Origin: Thermodesulfovibrionales bacterium
Lineage (GTDB): Bacteria; Nitrospirota; Thermodesulfovibrionia; Thermodesulfovibrionales; Dissulfurispiraceae
Length of the DNA stretch: 64,000 nucleotides
Reading direction: 5' to 3'
Assembly (NCBI GenBank): GCA_020062545.1
Contig: JAGUWD010000018.1
Span: 1-64,000, forward strand
In this document: positions 42,699-51,359 of the stretch, one piece after another
Position numbering within the stretch: position 1 is the first letter of the stretch
Layout: each line of letters opens with the position of its first letter
The notes under the pieces: generated by a model
The model's input: the letters and a program-made list of their open reading frames with translations, nothing else
Told to the model about the DNA's origin: nothing
The model's database searches: none
Program-made: the position numbers and the translations under genes

Positions 42699-44311
42699 AA
42701 AGAAAACTCGTATTAGGACTCGGACTGGCATTGCTCATATTTAGTATCGGTGCTCTGGTCGTAATCAAAAATCTCGATACCATTGTCATAAACCAGAATC
42801 TCATAAACGAACAGGATCTAATAATCGGCAAATATAACGAAATGCTCTTCCAGATGAAGGGTGCACAGGCCGAACTTTACAGGCACCAGGCAGGCTATTC
42901 CCGCAATATAGACGACCTTGTCAATTATATAGAATCTTTTGACGACAACATGGATTTTCTATCGAAACAGTATTCTTCCCATCACCGGGACATAGCCTGC
43001 ATGCAGTGCCACCCGAAAATAGAGGAAAGACTGACCTCTCTTACAGGAATTTTTTCAGAAATAAAAAATCTCATAAAGGATTATAAGGAAGATGTGAGCA
43101 TACTCATCACGACAGACGATGAGAGCCAGATTAGATTTCTGGAAAGTGCCGCAACGCTGAAGGGCAATACTATAACAGGGCTTCTTGAGAAGGTGAGGCA
43201 TGCAGCAGACAAGATGAGAGATGAAATAAAAAACAAGAGGAACATCCTTATAAAGCGCTCACAGATAGCCATTTTTGCAACCATATTCCTGACACTTATA
43301 TTTTCCCTGATTATATTCATTGCCGTAATCAGGGGTATTACCACACCAGTAAACTCGCTGATAACAGGAATCCAGAAGATAGCGTCTGGAGATTTTTCGC
43401 AAAGGGTGGATGTAAATACGAAAGATGAAATAGGTTTCATGGCGAAAGCATTTAATGATATGACAGAGAAACTGAGCAATATGAATAAAGAGAAAGACAG
43501 GCTGCTCCATACACTTCGGGGTTTTAATGAGGAGCTTGAGAAAAAGGTGAAAGAAGCGACCGAGAAGCTGAGACTCACACAGGAAAACATGGTAAGGGCA
43601 GAAACCCTTGCAGCCATCGGCACATTGGCAGCAGGCGTCTCGCATGAGATAAGCACGCCCCTTAATACTATCATTGGATTTGTACAGTTGACAATTTCCG
43701 AAATGGATGATGATAGTCCGATAAAAGGAGATCTGAAAGTTATTGAGCAGGAGGCTATGAGATGCAAGAAAATCGTTCAGGGACTCCTTAATTTTGCAAA
43801 ACCACAAAAACACGAAGAAAGACTGACAGACATAAATAATATGATCAACGAAACACTATCGCTCATAGAATACCAGCCTTCAATGAAAAAGATAGTCATT
43901 AAAAAGGACATGGATACTAAACTCGTCCTGATAGAGGCCGACCACTTGCAATTAAAGCAGGTTTTTCTTAATATTATCCTCAATGCAGTGCAGGCCATGC
44001 CGGAAGGCGGGGAACTGAAAATAATGACAAGAAACGCAAACGGAGGAGTCGAGGCAGTCATATCAGACACCGGCGCAGGCATTCCCGATGAAGACCGGAA
44101 AAAGATATTCCAACCCTTTTACACTACAAAGAAAGATGGCACAGGACTCGGTCTCTCCATATCATACGGCATAATAAAAGAGCACGCAGGAGAAATATAT
44201 GTGGAGAGCGATGCCGGCAGAGGCTCGATATTCAGGATATTCCTGCCTTCGCGAATACTTACGGACGACCGTGAAGCTCCTTTTGAGACCACCGATGAGG
44301 AGAACAGATGA
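42695..44311 (+). CDS. Membrane histidine kinase with periplasmic c-haem motif and HAMP
   Basis: 538 residues. Helices at ~5-25 and ~188-213 bracket a mostly helical periplasmic domain with CMQCH (residues 102-106), a c-haem attachment site. HAMP (ITTPVNSLITGIQKIASGDFSQRV), a coiled coil, HisKA (AAGVSHEISTPLNTIIGFVQL) and HATPase (NIILNAVQAM, GTGLGLSISYGI) follow. It lies between a PhnD-like lipoprotein and a sigma-54 regulator, overlapping both by 4 nt. Likely a redox- or ligand-gated kinase for the downstream cytochrome gene. Confidence 0.92.
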   Translation: MKRKLVLGLGLALLIFSIGALVVIKNLDTIVINQNLINEQDLIIGKYNEMLFQMKGAQAELYRHQAGYSRNIDDLVNYIESFDDNMDFLSKQYSSHHRDIACMQCHPKIEERLTSLTGIFSEIKNLIKDYKEDVSILITTDDESQIRFLESAATLKGNTITGLLEKVRHAADKMRDEIKNKRNILIKRSQIAIFATIFLTLIFSLIIFIAVIRGITTPVNSLITGIQKIASGDFSQRVDVNTKDEIGFMAKAFNDMTEKLSNMNKEKDRLLHTLRGFNEELEKKVKEATEKLRLTQENMVRAETLAAIGTLAAGVSHEISTPLNTIIGFVQLTISEMDDDSPIKGDLKVIEQEAMRCKKIVQGLLNFAKPQKHEERLTDINNMINETLSLIEYQPSMKKIVIKKDMDTKLVLIEADHLQLKQVFLNIILNAVQAMPEGGELKIMTRNANGGVEAVISDTGAGIPDEDRKKIFQPFYTTKKDGTGLGLSISYGIIKEHAGEIYVESDAGRGSIFRIFLPSRILTDDREAPFETTDEENR

Positions 44312-45657
44312 CACGTATATTGGTCATTGACGATGATCAGGGTATATGCCATCTGCTTGCAAGGATTCTTCAGAAAGAAGGGTTTAATGTCGTAGCCGAA
44401 ACCTCCCCTTCAAATGCCATCAATTCCTTTAAGAGCAATAATTTTGACCTCGTTATAACAGACTTCTACATGCCGGAAATGAATGGCCTGGAGCTTCTTG
44501 GAGAGATAAAAAATATTAATCCAGATGTAGATGTAATAGTGATGACCGCCTATGCATCCATCGATAATGCAGTGGATGCAATGAGAAAGGGTGCATATGA
44601 CTACATAGTAAAGCCATTTCAAAATGACGATTTACTCCTGTCCATAAAGAGGGTGTTCGAAAAAAGAAGGCTGGCGGAAGAAAATAGATACCTCCGTGCA
44701 GAGCTTTCAAAAAAATATGGTTTTCATAATATCATTGGCAGTTCTCCTGCAATGCAGAATTTATTTAATCTTATAGAGAGGGTGGCAGACAGCGATGCAG
44801 CAGCACTGCTCATCGGTGAAAGCGGGACAGGCAAAGAGCTTGTTGCGCGGGCAATACATTTTTCAGGAAAAAAGAAAGATAGGAATTTCGTTGCCATCAA
44901 CTGCAGTGCGCTTCCTGACACGCTTCTCGAGAGCGAACTATTCGGTCATACAAAAGGTGCATTTACCGGTGCAACGGAAAGCAAACAAGGATTATTCGAG
45001 TACGCAAACGGCGGGACTTTATTCCTCGATGAAATTGCGGACACAAGTCCCTCGGTGCAGGCAAAGCTGCTTCGTGTCATAGAAGACAAGAAGATACGGA
45101 AATTAGGTGACAACAAGGAAACGGAAGTAGATGTAAGAATAATTACTGCAACAAGCAGAAACCTGAGAAAACTTATAGATGAAAACACTTTCAGGGAAGA
45201 CCTCTTTTACCGTATTAATGTCTTTCCATTAAATATCCCTCCTTTAAGAGAACGTAGGGAAGACATACCACTTCTAATAGACCACTTTTTAAAAGACAGA
45301 AAGCGCATTCATCCGTCAGCCCTTGATATATTGATGAACTACAATTGGCCTGGAAATGTAAGGGAACTCGAAAACATGATCGAAAGACTGGTGGTCTTCG
45401 CATCATCGGAAACTGTTATGCCGGATGATTTACCCTCAGAGATTAAGGATACCGTATGCAAAAAAATCGACAGCAGCCTTTCCTATCAGGAAGCAAAAAA
45501 ACAGGTGCTCGATGAGTTCAATCAAAACTTTATTGTATGCACCCTGAGACAGACAGGAGGTAATGTTACAAAGGCTGCTGAAAAACTTAAGCTTGACAGG
45601 GCAAACCTCCAGAGACTCATGAGGAAATACGGAATAACCTCCTCCGAGTATAAATAA
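44308..45657 (+). CDS. Sigma-54-dependent response regulator (NtrC family)
   Basis: 449 residues. Receiver with DDD and D in LVITDFYMPEMNG. AAA+ with GESGTGKE, GAFTGA and GGTLFLDEIAD. Fis-type HTH at the C-terminus (GGNVTKAAEKLKLDRANLQRLMRKY). It is the cognate partner of the haem kinase by 4-nt overlap. The nearest sigma-54-type promoter is that of the multihaem cytochrome 280 bp downstream, which is therefore its likely target. Confidence 0.93.
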   Translation: MTRILVIDDDQGICHLLARILQKEGFNVVAETSPSNAINSFKSNNFDLVITDFYMPEMNGLELLGEIKNINPDVDVIVMTAYASIDNAVDAMRKGAYDYIVKPFQNDDLLLSIKRVFEKRRLAEENRYLRAELSKKYGFHNIIGSSPAMQNLFNLIERVADSDAAALLIGESGTGKELVARAIHFSGKKKDRNFVAINCSALPDTLLESELFGHTKGAFTGATESKQGLFEYANGGTLFLDEIADTSPSVQAKLLRVIEDKKIRKLGDNKETEVDVRIITATSRNLRKLIDENTFREDLFYRINVFPLNIPPLRERREDIPLLIDHFLKDRKRIHPSALDILMNYNWPGNVRELENMIERLVVFASSETVMPDDLPSEIKDTVCKKIDSSLSYQEAKKQVLDEFNQNFIVCTLRQTGGNVTKAAEKLKLDRANLQRLMRKYGITSSEYK

Positions 45658-45813
45658 TAACTCTGCGTCTTTTTTACAGCATCATTCAACCCTTTATTTT
45701 TCAATATGTTATATTCTTATCCCCATCATTGGTGCGTCTTTTTAATCTCTCCTGCAGAAACGCTCATGGTTATATATTGCTGATTTATAAGAACTTTTTT
45801 GAGCAAAGACTGC

Positions 45814-45828
45814 TGGCATAAAAATAGC
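45814..45828 (+). promoter_or_regulatory. Sigma-54-type promoter of the multihaem cytochrome gene
   Basis: TGGCAT-AAAAA-TAGC keeps the -24 GG / -12 GC spacing. It lies 112 bp before the cytochrome ATG. Two direct repeats TGCGTCTTTTT at 45664-45674 and 45733-45743 lie 70-150 bp upstream and could be activator sites. The 45658-45939 gap otherwise shows nothing. Confidence 0.65.
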
Positions 45829-45939
45829 TGTAACTATCCTTAACTTTTTGTCTAAATTTAGAAAAAAAGGGGGTAAAACAGAAAAAAGTGTGCTGTAAAT
45901 AATAATCAGCATTAAAAATTCTAAGAGGAGGGAAGTTTT

Positions 45940-47052
45940 ATGAAGAAATTGATTCTGCTTTTAGTCTGTTCGGTTTTTGTGTTAGGCATGTTCGGCTACT
46001 CTGATGCTACTGAATACGCTGGGTCGGAAAGCTGTTTTAAATGTCATCCGGACCAGTTCAACGACTGGAAGGTATCGGGACATCCTTACAAAATCCAGAA
46101 GGCAGAGATTGCCAAAACATGGATGCTGCCTTTACCGAAGGGTTATACATGGGATGATATTTCTTATGTGATCGGAGGCGCTCACAAAAAAGTGCGTTTT
46201 ATGGACAAGAAAGGTTATATCATCACGGTGACCGGCCCGAATAAAGATGTACCTGGCAAAAATCAGTACAATCTTGAAACAGGAACGTGGTCCGATTATC
46301 ATCCCGGAGAAAAAAATAAAAAGTATGACTGCGGGAAATGCCACACAACAGGGTACAATAAAGAAGGGCATCAGGACGGTCTTGAAGGCATAACCGGCAC
46401 ATGGGCGGCACCCGGAATCCATTGCGAGGCATGCCACGGCCCGGCAAGCGACCACGTAAAAACCGGAGACAAATCTAAGGTAAAAGTTGACAGATCAAAC
46501 GCACAATGCGGACAGTGTCATATAAGAGGCTCTAAAGACAAAAACCCCGCAGGCAAAGGATTTATAGGCCATCATCAAACCTATAACGAGGTAACTGTCA
46601 GCGAAGTAAAAGCCAAAAACACAATGGACTGCGTAACCTGCCATAACCCTCACAAGAGGGCGAAGTTCAGCATCAAGATGGACTGCAATGCCTGCCACAG
46701 CAAACAGGCTAACGATTACAAGGGAAGCGCGATGCAGGCCGTCGGAGTAAGCTGTGTGGATTGCCATATGCCGAAGGCTACGAAGTCGGCTACCAATAAA
46801 GGCAAGTACGAAGGCGATATCAGGACACATCTCTTCAAGATCAATACGGACGCAAAGGCTGAAATGTTCTACAAAGAGCCCAAGCTCGACAAAGACGGCA
46901 AACCACTCATGAAAGACGGCAAACCGGTAATGGCTGAGTTTTCAAAAGGATTTGTGACGTTAGATTTTGCCTGCTTAAACTGCCACAAAAATAAAGACAT
47001 GAACTGGGCAGCCTCAAAGGCAAAGGGAATACACAAATACGGAAAGATGTAA
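45940..47052 (+). CDS. Octahaem c-type cytochrome (cytochrome c554-like family)
   Basis: 370 residues with a signal peptide (MKKLILLLVCSVFVLGMF). There are eight CxxCH sites: CFKCH, CGKCH, CEACH, CGQCH, CVTCH, CNACH, CVDCH and CLNCH. CEACHGPASDH and VDCHMP are typical of cytochrome c554 / multihaem electron carriers and nitrite- or hydroxylamine-related families; the first site lacks a CxxCK, so it is not a plain NrfA. It is a periplasmic electron carrier or reductase of unknown acceptor. A good SD (GAGGAGGGAAG) is present. Probably switched on by the upstream haem-kinase system. Confidence 0.9.
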   Translation: MKKLILLLVCSVFVLGMFGYSDATEYAGSESCFKCHPDQFNDWKVSGHPYKIQKAEIAKTWMLPLPKGYTWDDISYVIGGAHKKVRFMDKKGYIITVTGPNKDVPGKNQYNLETGTWSDYHPGEKNKKYDCGKCHTTGYNKEGHQDGLEGITGTWAAPGIHCEACHGPASDHVKTGDKSKVKVDRSNAQCGQCHIRGSKDKNPAGKGFIGHHQTYNEVTVSEVKAKNTMDCVTCHNPHKRAKFSIKMDCNACHSKQANDYKGSAMQAVGVSCVDCHMPKATKSATNKGKYEGDIRTHLFKINTDAKAEMFYKEPKLDKDGKPLMKDGKPVMAEFSKGFVTLDFACLNCHKNKDMNWAASKAKGIHKYGKM

Positions 47053-47066
47053 CGTCCCCTCTGTTA

Positions 47067-47089
47067 GGGGCAGGGTTAAAGCCTGCCCC
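47067..47089 (+). terminator. Terminator after the cytochrome gene
   Basis: Stem GGGGCAGG (47067-47074) / CCTGCCCC (47082-47089) with loop GTTAAAG, followed by TTATCTTTTAT. It separates the cytochrome from convergent scpA. Confidence 0.8.
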
Positions 47090-47110
47090 TTATCTTTTAT
47101 AGTCGCCCTT

Positions 47111-47869
47111 CTATCCCTCATGATTCTGTGATTGTCTCATAATCCATATTGTGGTGAACTCTTTGTCCTGATAAGCCCTTGCGATGCCGAGCCTTAAAAT
47201 CTCAAGGAGTGCAAGGAATGTAACTATTATCTGAACCCTTGTGGTGTCTTCCTCAAAGAGCGCATCGAATCTCATTGTATGCTCGCTCTCCATCTTGTCG
47301 AGTATCAGCGCAATTTTGTCTTTAACTGTCAGGGTCTCCCTCGTTATCTTTATTGCCTCTGGAGGCACCCTGCTCATGATTTTCTTCAATGCACCCATGA
47401 GATCGAAGATGTTTACATCGAACAAATACAGTTCAGGCTCTGCTTCAATCTCATCTTTGTCCATGGGCGGTCTTGAGAAAATATTAGCCCATACTTCTTC
47501 CCTTTCCCTTAATGTGCCGGATGCCTCTTTGTATGCCTGATATTCAAGAAGCCTCTGCACAAGGCCTGCACGTGGGTCTTCCTGTTCTTCGGTTTCTATG
47601 GTTTCATCAGGAGGAAGGAGCATCCTCGATTTTATATAGATGAGGGTTGCAGCCATGACAAGGAACTCCGAAGCAATATCGAGGTTGAGCTCCTTCATTA
47701 TTTCAATGTATTCGAGGTAATGCTTTGTGATAACAGTAATAGGTATGTCGTAAATATCGATCTTGTTCTCTTTGATTAAATGCAGTAACAGGTCAAGAGG
47801 ACCTTCGAACACAGGAACCTTAATACTGTATGGGTTTACGGCATCTGTTCTCTGTTGGATATCGGTCAT
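47111..47869 (-). CDS. scpA: Segregation and condensation protein A
   Basis: 252 residues. Kleisin subunit of the bacterial SMC complex: FEGPLDLLLHLIKENKIDIYDIPI, ASEFLVMAATLIYIKSRMLLP, and a C-terminal winged-helix part (VTFLALLEILRLGIARAYQDKEFTTIWI). scpB is not adjacent. The ATG directly follows the hisG stop with no gap. Confidence 0.95.
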   Translation of the reverse strand: MTDIQQRTDAVNPYSIKVPVFEGPLDLLLHLIKENKIDIYDIPITVITKHYLEYIEIMKELNLDIASEFLVMAATLIYIKSRMLLPPDETIETEEQEDPRAGLVQRLLEYQAYKEASGTLREREEVWANIFSRPPMDKDEIEAEPELYLFDVNIFDLMGALKKIMSRVPPEAIKITRETLTVKDKIALILDKMESEHTMRFDALFEEDTTRVQIIVTFLALLEILRLGIARAYQDKEFTTIWIMRQSQNHEG

Positions 47870-48757
47870 TTATGGGATAACCTTATTAAGTGGATATTCC
47901 ACAATCCCTGATGCACCAATGCTCTTTAGTTTCGGTATTAAATCCCTTACCATCTTCTCATCAGTTATAACCTCAACAGCATACCATCCTGTATCTGAAA
48001 GCGGGGATACAGTCGGCGAGTGCATTGCAGAAAGGAGATTTAAGACCCTCTTAAATGCCTTTTCAGGCACATTCATTTTGAGGCCTACCTTTTCCTCTGC
48101 AGCAAGGGCGCCCTTTAAAAGCAGTGCGATGTTTTCCATCTTCTGCCTTTTCCATTTGTCCTGCCATGCCTTTTTATTCGCAATAAACCTTGTCGTTGAC
48201 TCGATAATGGTCTCGACTATTCTCAGATTGTTTGCCCTCAAAGATGCTCCTGTCTCTGTAAGCTCTACAATGGCATCAGCGAGATAGGGGGGTTTTACCT
48301 CTGTTGCGCCCCATGAAAAGTCAACTTCTGCCTTTACGCCTTTTGACTTAAGATACCTTTTTGTAAAGCCCACGAGCTCTGTGGCAATTGTCTTTCCTTC
48401 AAGGTCTTTAACGCTCTTTATCTTTGAATCCATGGGCACGGCAACAACCCATTTAACGGGGCTGAATCCTCCCTTGCCATAGATAAGCTCTGCAACCTCA
48501 ACAACATCCGCGTTCTGTTCGAGTATCCAGTCCTTGCCTGTAAGGCCGCAATCGAGGTGGCCGTCTTCGACATACCTTGCCATCTCCTGCGCCCTGATGA
48601 GCACGGAATCTATCTCGGTGTCGTCAAAAACTGGATAGTATGAGCGCGAAGAAACGCTTATGTGGTATCCTGCCTTTCTGAAGACCTTTAACGTAGCTTC
48701 CTGAAGGCTTCCCTTTGGAAGGCCAAGTTTAAGCTTGTTGTTCTTATTCATATCCAT
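47870..48757 (-). CDS. hisG: ATP phosphoribosyltransferase, long form
   Basis: 295 residues. First histidine-biosynthesis enzyme. [32 protein letters not shown], and [20 protein letters not shown]. The C-terminal ~75 residues form the ACT-like regulatory domain of the long (HisZ-independent) form that binds histidine. No other his genes are near. [12 protein letters not shown] allows two ATG choices. Confidence 0.95.
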   Translation of the reverse strand: MDMNKNNKLKLGLPKGSLQEATLKVFRKAGYHISVSSRSYYPVFDDTEIDSVLIRAQEMARYVEDGHLDCGLTGKDWILEQNADVVEVAELIYGKGGFSPVKWVVAVPMDSKIKSVKDLEGKTIATELVGFTKRYLKSKGVKAEVDFSWGATEVKPPYLADAIVELTETGASLRANNLRIVETIIESTTRFIANKKAWQDKWKRQKMENIALLLKGALAAEEKVGLKMNVPEKAFKRVLNLLSAMHSPTVSPLSDTGWYAVEVITDEKMVRDLIPKLKSIGASGIVEYPLNKVIP

Positions 48758-48823
48758 TCCCTTTCTGAATTTATAGAGATATTATTTTAACTCAAATTAT
48801 TAACAAATTGTATCCCCTCTATT

Positions 48824-50227
48824 TCAGGTACGCATCAAATATTCATGAATCGCCTTCGCCGCCTTCTTCCCTGCACCCATTGCAAGAATAACCGTTGCAG
48901 CACCAGTTACTATGTCTCCTCCTGAAAAAACCCCTTCCCTGCTTGTTTGCCCCGTTTCTTCATCGGCAATAATATAGCCGCAATCGTTCAAGACAAGTTT
49001 AATCGTGCTTTGAGGCACAAGGGGATTTGGTCCTGTGCCTATTGCAACTACTACAATATCAACAGGAATCCGGAACTCCGAGCCTTTCACAGGCATAGGA
49101 CGCCTTCTTCCGCTCTCATCTGCTTCGCAGAGATCCATACGAACACATTCGATTGCCTTTACCCAGCCTTCTTCACCGATTACTCTCACAGGGGCCGTGC
49201 AGAGTTCAAAATTGACTCCCTCTTCCTTTGCATGGTGGATCTCCTCTTTCCTTGCAGGCATCTCTTTTTCTGAACGCCTGTAAATTATTGCAGCCTCCTT
49301 AGCTCCCAGACGAAGGGCAGACCTCGCTGCATCCATAGCCACATTGCCTCCGCCGATAACCGCCACCCTCTTTCCTATTTTGATCGGTGTATCGTATTCA
49401 GGAAATGCGTAAGCCCTCATTAAGTTTGTACGGGTCAAAAACTCATTAGCAGAATAAACGCCATTGAGATTCTCCCCTTCGATTCCCATGAATTTGGGTA
49501 AACCAGCGCCTGTGCCTATAAAACATGCATCAAATTCCTCCATTATCTCATCTATTGAAATAAGCTTTCCTATTACCGCATTGGTGACAATCTCAACTCC
49601 CATATCCTTTAACAGATTAATCTCATGTGCCACTATCCTCTTTGGAAGCCTGAACTCAGGGATACCGTACATCAAAACCCCTCCTGCCTCGTGAAGGGCT
49701 TCGAATATGGTCACCTCATGACCAAATCTTGCCAAATCATAGGCGCAGGTCAATCCTGAAGGACCGCTTCCAACGATAGCCACTCTTTTCCCTGTTGGTT
49801 TTGTGATTTCGATGCCGGCTCCGTTCCAGCTCTGCATTGCATAATCGGCAGCAAATCTTTCAAGACGGCCAATAGCCACAGGTTCTCCTTTTTTACCAAG
49901 AGTACAGTTCTTTTCGCACTGGTCTTCCTGTGGACAAACCCTTCCGCAAACAGCAGGAAGAAAGCTCGCAGTTTTAATCAGATCTATGGACTTCTTGAAA
50001 TCGCCTTCTTTTATAGCTTTGATAAATTGAGGTATCGGGATATGAACAGGACAACCTTCAATACACAATGGCTTCTTGCACTGAAGACAACGCCCTGCCT
50101 CCTTCATAGCCATTTCAGGGGAATAGCCCAGTGTCACTTCCTCAAAGTTCGAACGCCTCTTTGCCGGATCCTGCTCAGGGATTGGGGTTTTGATTAGACT
50201 AATTTTCTTGCTATTGTTTTCTGTCAT
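48824..50227 (-). CDS. gltA: NfnB/GltD-like FAD-NADPH oxidoreductase subunit
   Basis: 467 residues. N-terminal Fe-S domain (RCLQCKKPLCIEGCPVHIPIPQF; CGRVCPQEDQCEKNC), then two dinucleotide-binding folds (RVAIVGSGPSGLTCAYDLA; RVAVIGGGNVAMDAARSALRLG) and GVFSGGDIVTGAATVI. It resembles glutamate synthase small subunit, but pairs with the downstream-strand FNR-like gene as in NfnAB/SudAB. NfnAB couples NADH, NADPH and ferredoxin by flavin bifurcation. Element copy C lies between the two genes. Confidence 0.88.
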   Translation of the reverse strand: MTENNSKKISLIKTPIPEQDPAKRRSNFEEVTLGYSPEMAMKEAGRCLQCKKPLCIEGCPVHIPIPQFIKAIKEGDFKKSIDLIKTASFLPAVCGRVCPQEDQCEKNCTLGKKGEPVAIGRLERFAADYAMQSWNGAGIEITKPTGKRVAIVGSGPSGLTCAYDLARFGHEVTIFEALHEAGGVLMYGIPEFRLPKRIVAHEINLLKDMGVEIVTNAVIGKLISIDEIMEEFDACFIGTGAGLPKFMGIEGENLNGVYSANEFLTRTNLMRAYAFPEYDTPIKIGKRVAVIGGGNVAMDAARSALRLGAKEAAIIYRRSEKEMPARKEEIHHAKEEGVNFELCTAPVRVIGEEGWVKAIECVRMDLCEADESGRRRPMPVKGSEFRIPVDIVVVAIGTGPNPLVPQSTIKLVLNDCGYIIADEETGQTSREGVFSGGDIVTGAATVILAMGAGKKAAKAIHEYLMRT

Positions 50228-50237
50228 ACTCTCGTAT

Positions 50238-50367
50238 AAGAAAGGATATAGTATTGGAGCGACTTCGGCAGCCCAAGCGTAACATGGATGTTTAAGCGGG
50301 CTGGCGCAGCTTCGGAGGAAGGCTGGATGCCTTCCGAGAATGAAGCGGAAATACTATATCCTTTCTT
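50238..50367. repeat. Structured intergenic element, copy C
   Basis: 130 nt. The outer stem is perfect: AAGAAAGGATATA (50238-50250) plus GTATT pairs with AATAC plus TATATCCTTTCTT (50350-50367). Inside are CAGCCC / GGGCTG with inner AACA-TGGA-TGTT, and GGAAGGC-TGGAT-GCCTTCC (50317-50335). Between the stems it differs from copy B at only a handful of bases, and the third hairpin differs by paired changes. It lies between the nfnA-like and nfnB-like genes. Confidence 0.88.
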
Positions 50368-50383
50368 CACAGGCATTATAAAT

Positions 50384-51229
50384 TCACTCACAAATCGCAA
50401 AGGCATGGTGCTTTTTCCATGCCTCGAAGGATTCCTTTTCCTCATTAAGATAAGTCTTCTGGCGGTTGATGAGAATATCCCAATCCACCTGATGGCCGTC
50501 AAAATCTGGTCCGTCTGTGCAGGCAAATCTTGTCTTTCCTCCGATGGATACACGGCAGCCGCCGCACATGCCTGTGCCATCTATCATAATAGAATTCAAG
50601 CTCACTATTGTTTTAATATCAAAAGGCTTAGTGGTTTCGGAAACAAATTTCATCATAATGGCCGGACCGACAGCCATAACCATATTTGCACCATTCTGCT
50701 CCAATTCCTGCTTGAGAGCAGTGGTTACCACGCCTTTAATTCCTTTACTTCCGTCATCGGTTGTGATTAAAGCTTTATCACATGCCTGCTGCATCTCGTT
50801 TTCGTAAATCAACAAATCCTTGCTCCTGGCACCCATAATAACAATAACTTCATTGCCAGCTTCCTTTAATGACCGCGCAATGGGATAGAGGGGAGCAACG
50901 CCAAAGCCTCCTCCAACAAGAATCACGCGACCATATTTTTCGATATGTGTGGGATGCCCAAGCGGCCCGCAAATATCGAGTATTCCATCTCCTGCATTCA
51001 GCGTGGACATCTCGGTAGTGGTCTTGCCAACAGCCATTACAATAAGGCTGATTGTGCCTTGCTCCGGGTTTATATCAGCAAGGGAAAGAGGTATCCTTTC
51101 CCCCTTTTCATGGAGGCGGATAATAACAAATTGTCCTGGCTTTGCCTTTCTCGAAATTAAAGGGGCATCGATCCTGTAATAAAATACATCCGGATGACGT
51201 ATTAATCTCTTCTCTAAAATTTTGGCCAT
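50384..51229 (-). CDS. NfnA/SudB-like ferredoxin-NADP oxidoreductase subunit
   Basis: 281 residues. FAD-binding region (DAPLISRKAKPGQFVIIRLHEKGERIPLSLAD), NAD-binding GGGFGVAPLYPIARSL, and a C-terminal [2Fe-2S] site with MIDGTGMCGGCRVSIGG and CTDGPDFDGHQVDW. The HQVDW ending is typical of the NfnA / sulfide dehydrogenase subunit. It pairs with the gltA/NfnB-like gene to interconvert ferredoxin, NADH and NADPH pools. Separated from the NuoEFG-like operon by a terminator. Confidence 0.9.
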   Translation of the reverse strand: MAKILEKRLIRHPDVFYYRIDAPLISRKAKPGQFVIIRLHEKGERIPLSLADINPEQGTISLIVMAVGKTTTEMSTLNAGDGILDICGPLGHPTHIEKYGRVILVGGGFGVAPLYPIARSLKEAGNEVIVIMGARSKDLLIYENEMQQACDKALITTDDGSKGIKGVVTTALKQELEQNGANMVMAVGPAIMMKFVSETTKPFDIKTIVSLNSIMIDGTGMCGGCRVSIGGKTRFACTDGPDFDGHQVDWDILINRQKTYLNEEKESFEAWKKHHAFAICE

Positions 51230-51312
51230 TTGTTACCTATTGTAGCAAATTTATAAGATTTTTTTATAGATAATTTATCTGAATTCTGGACACAAAATTC
51301 CTTGCCAATAAA

Positions 51313-51336
51313 AAACCCCGCCTTGAAGCGGGGTTT
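51313..51336 (-). terminator. Intrinsic terminator after the NuoEFG-like operon
   Basis: Stem AAACCCCGC / GCGGGGTTT with loop CTTGAA; on the minus strand it is followed by TTTTTTATTGG. It ends the transcript that contains the NuoG-like gene and possibly the CODH/ACS genes. Confidence 0.85.
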
Positions 51337-51359
51337 CTATTATCAAGCAATTAGCTTAT

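Noticed and set aside
48824-50227. Glutamate synthase small subunit as the sole function of the gltA-like gene
   Set aside because: No large subunit is near and the adjacent FNR-like gene with HQVDW points to an NfnAB-type pair, though the two cannot be fully separated by sequence.
50238-50367. Structured elements as integron attC sites
   Set aside because: They lack the RYYYAAC/GTTRRRY core sites, no integrase or cassettes are present, and the terminal arms differ in every copy.
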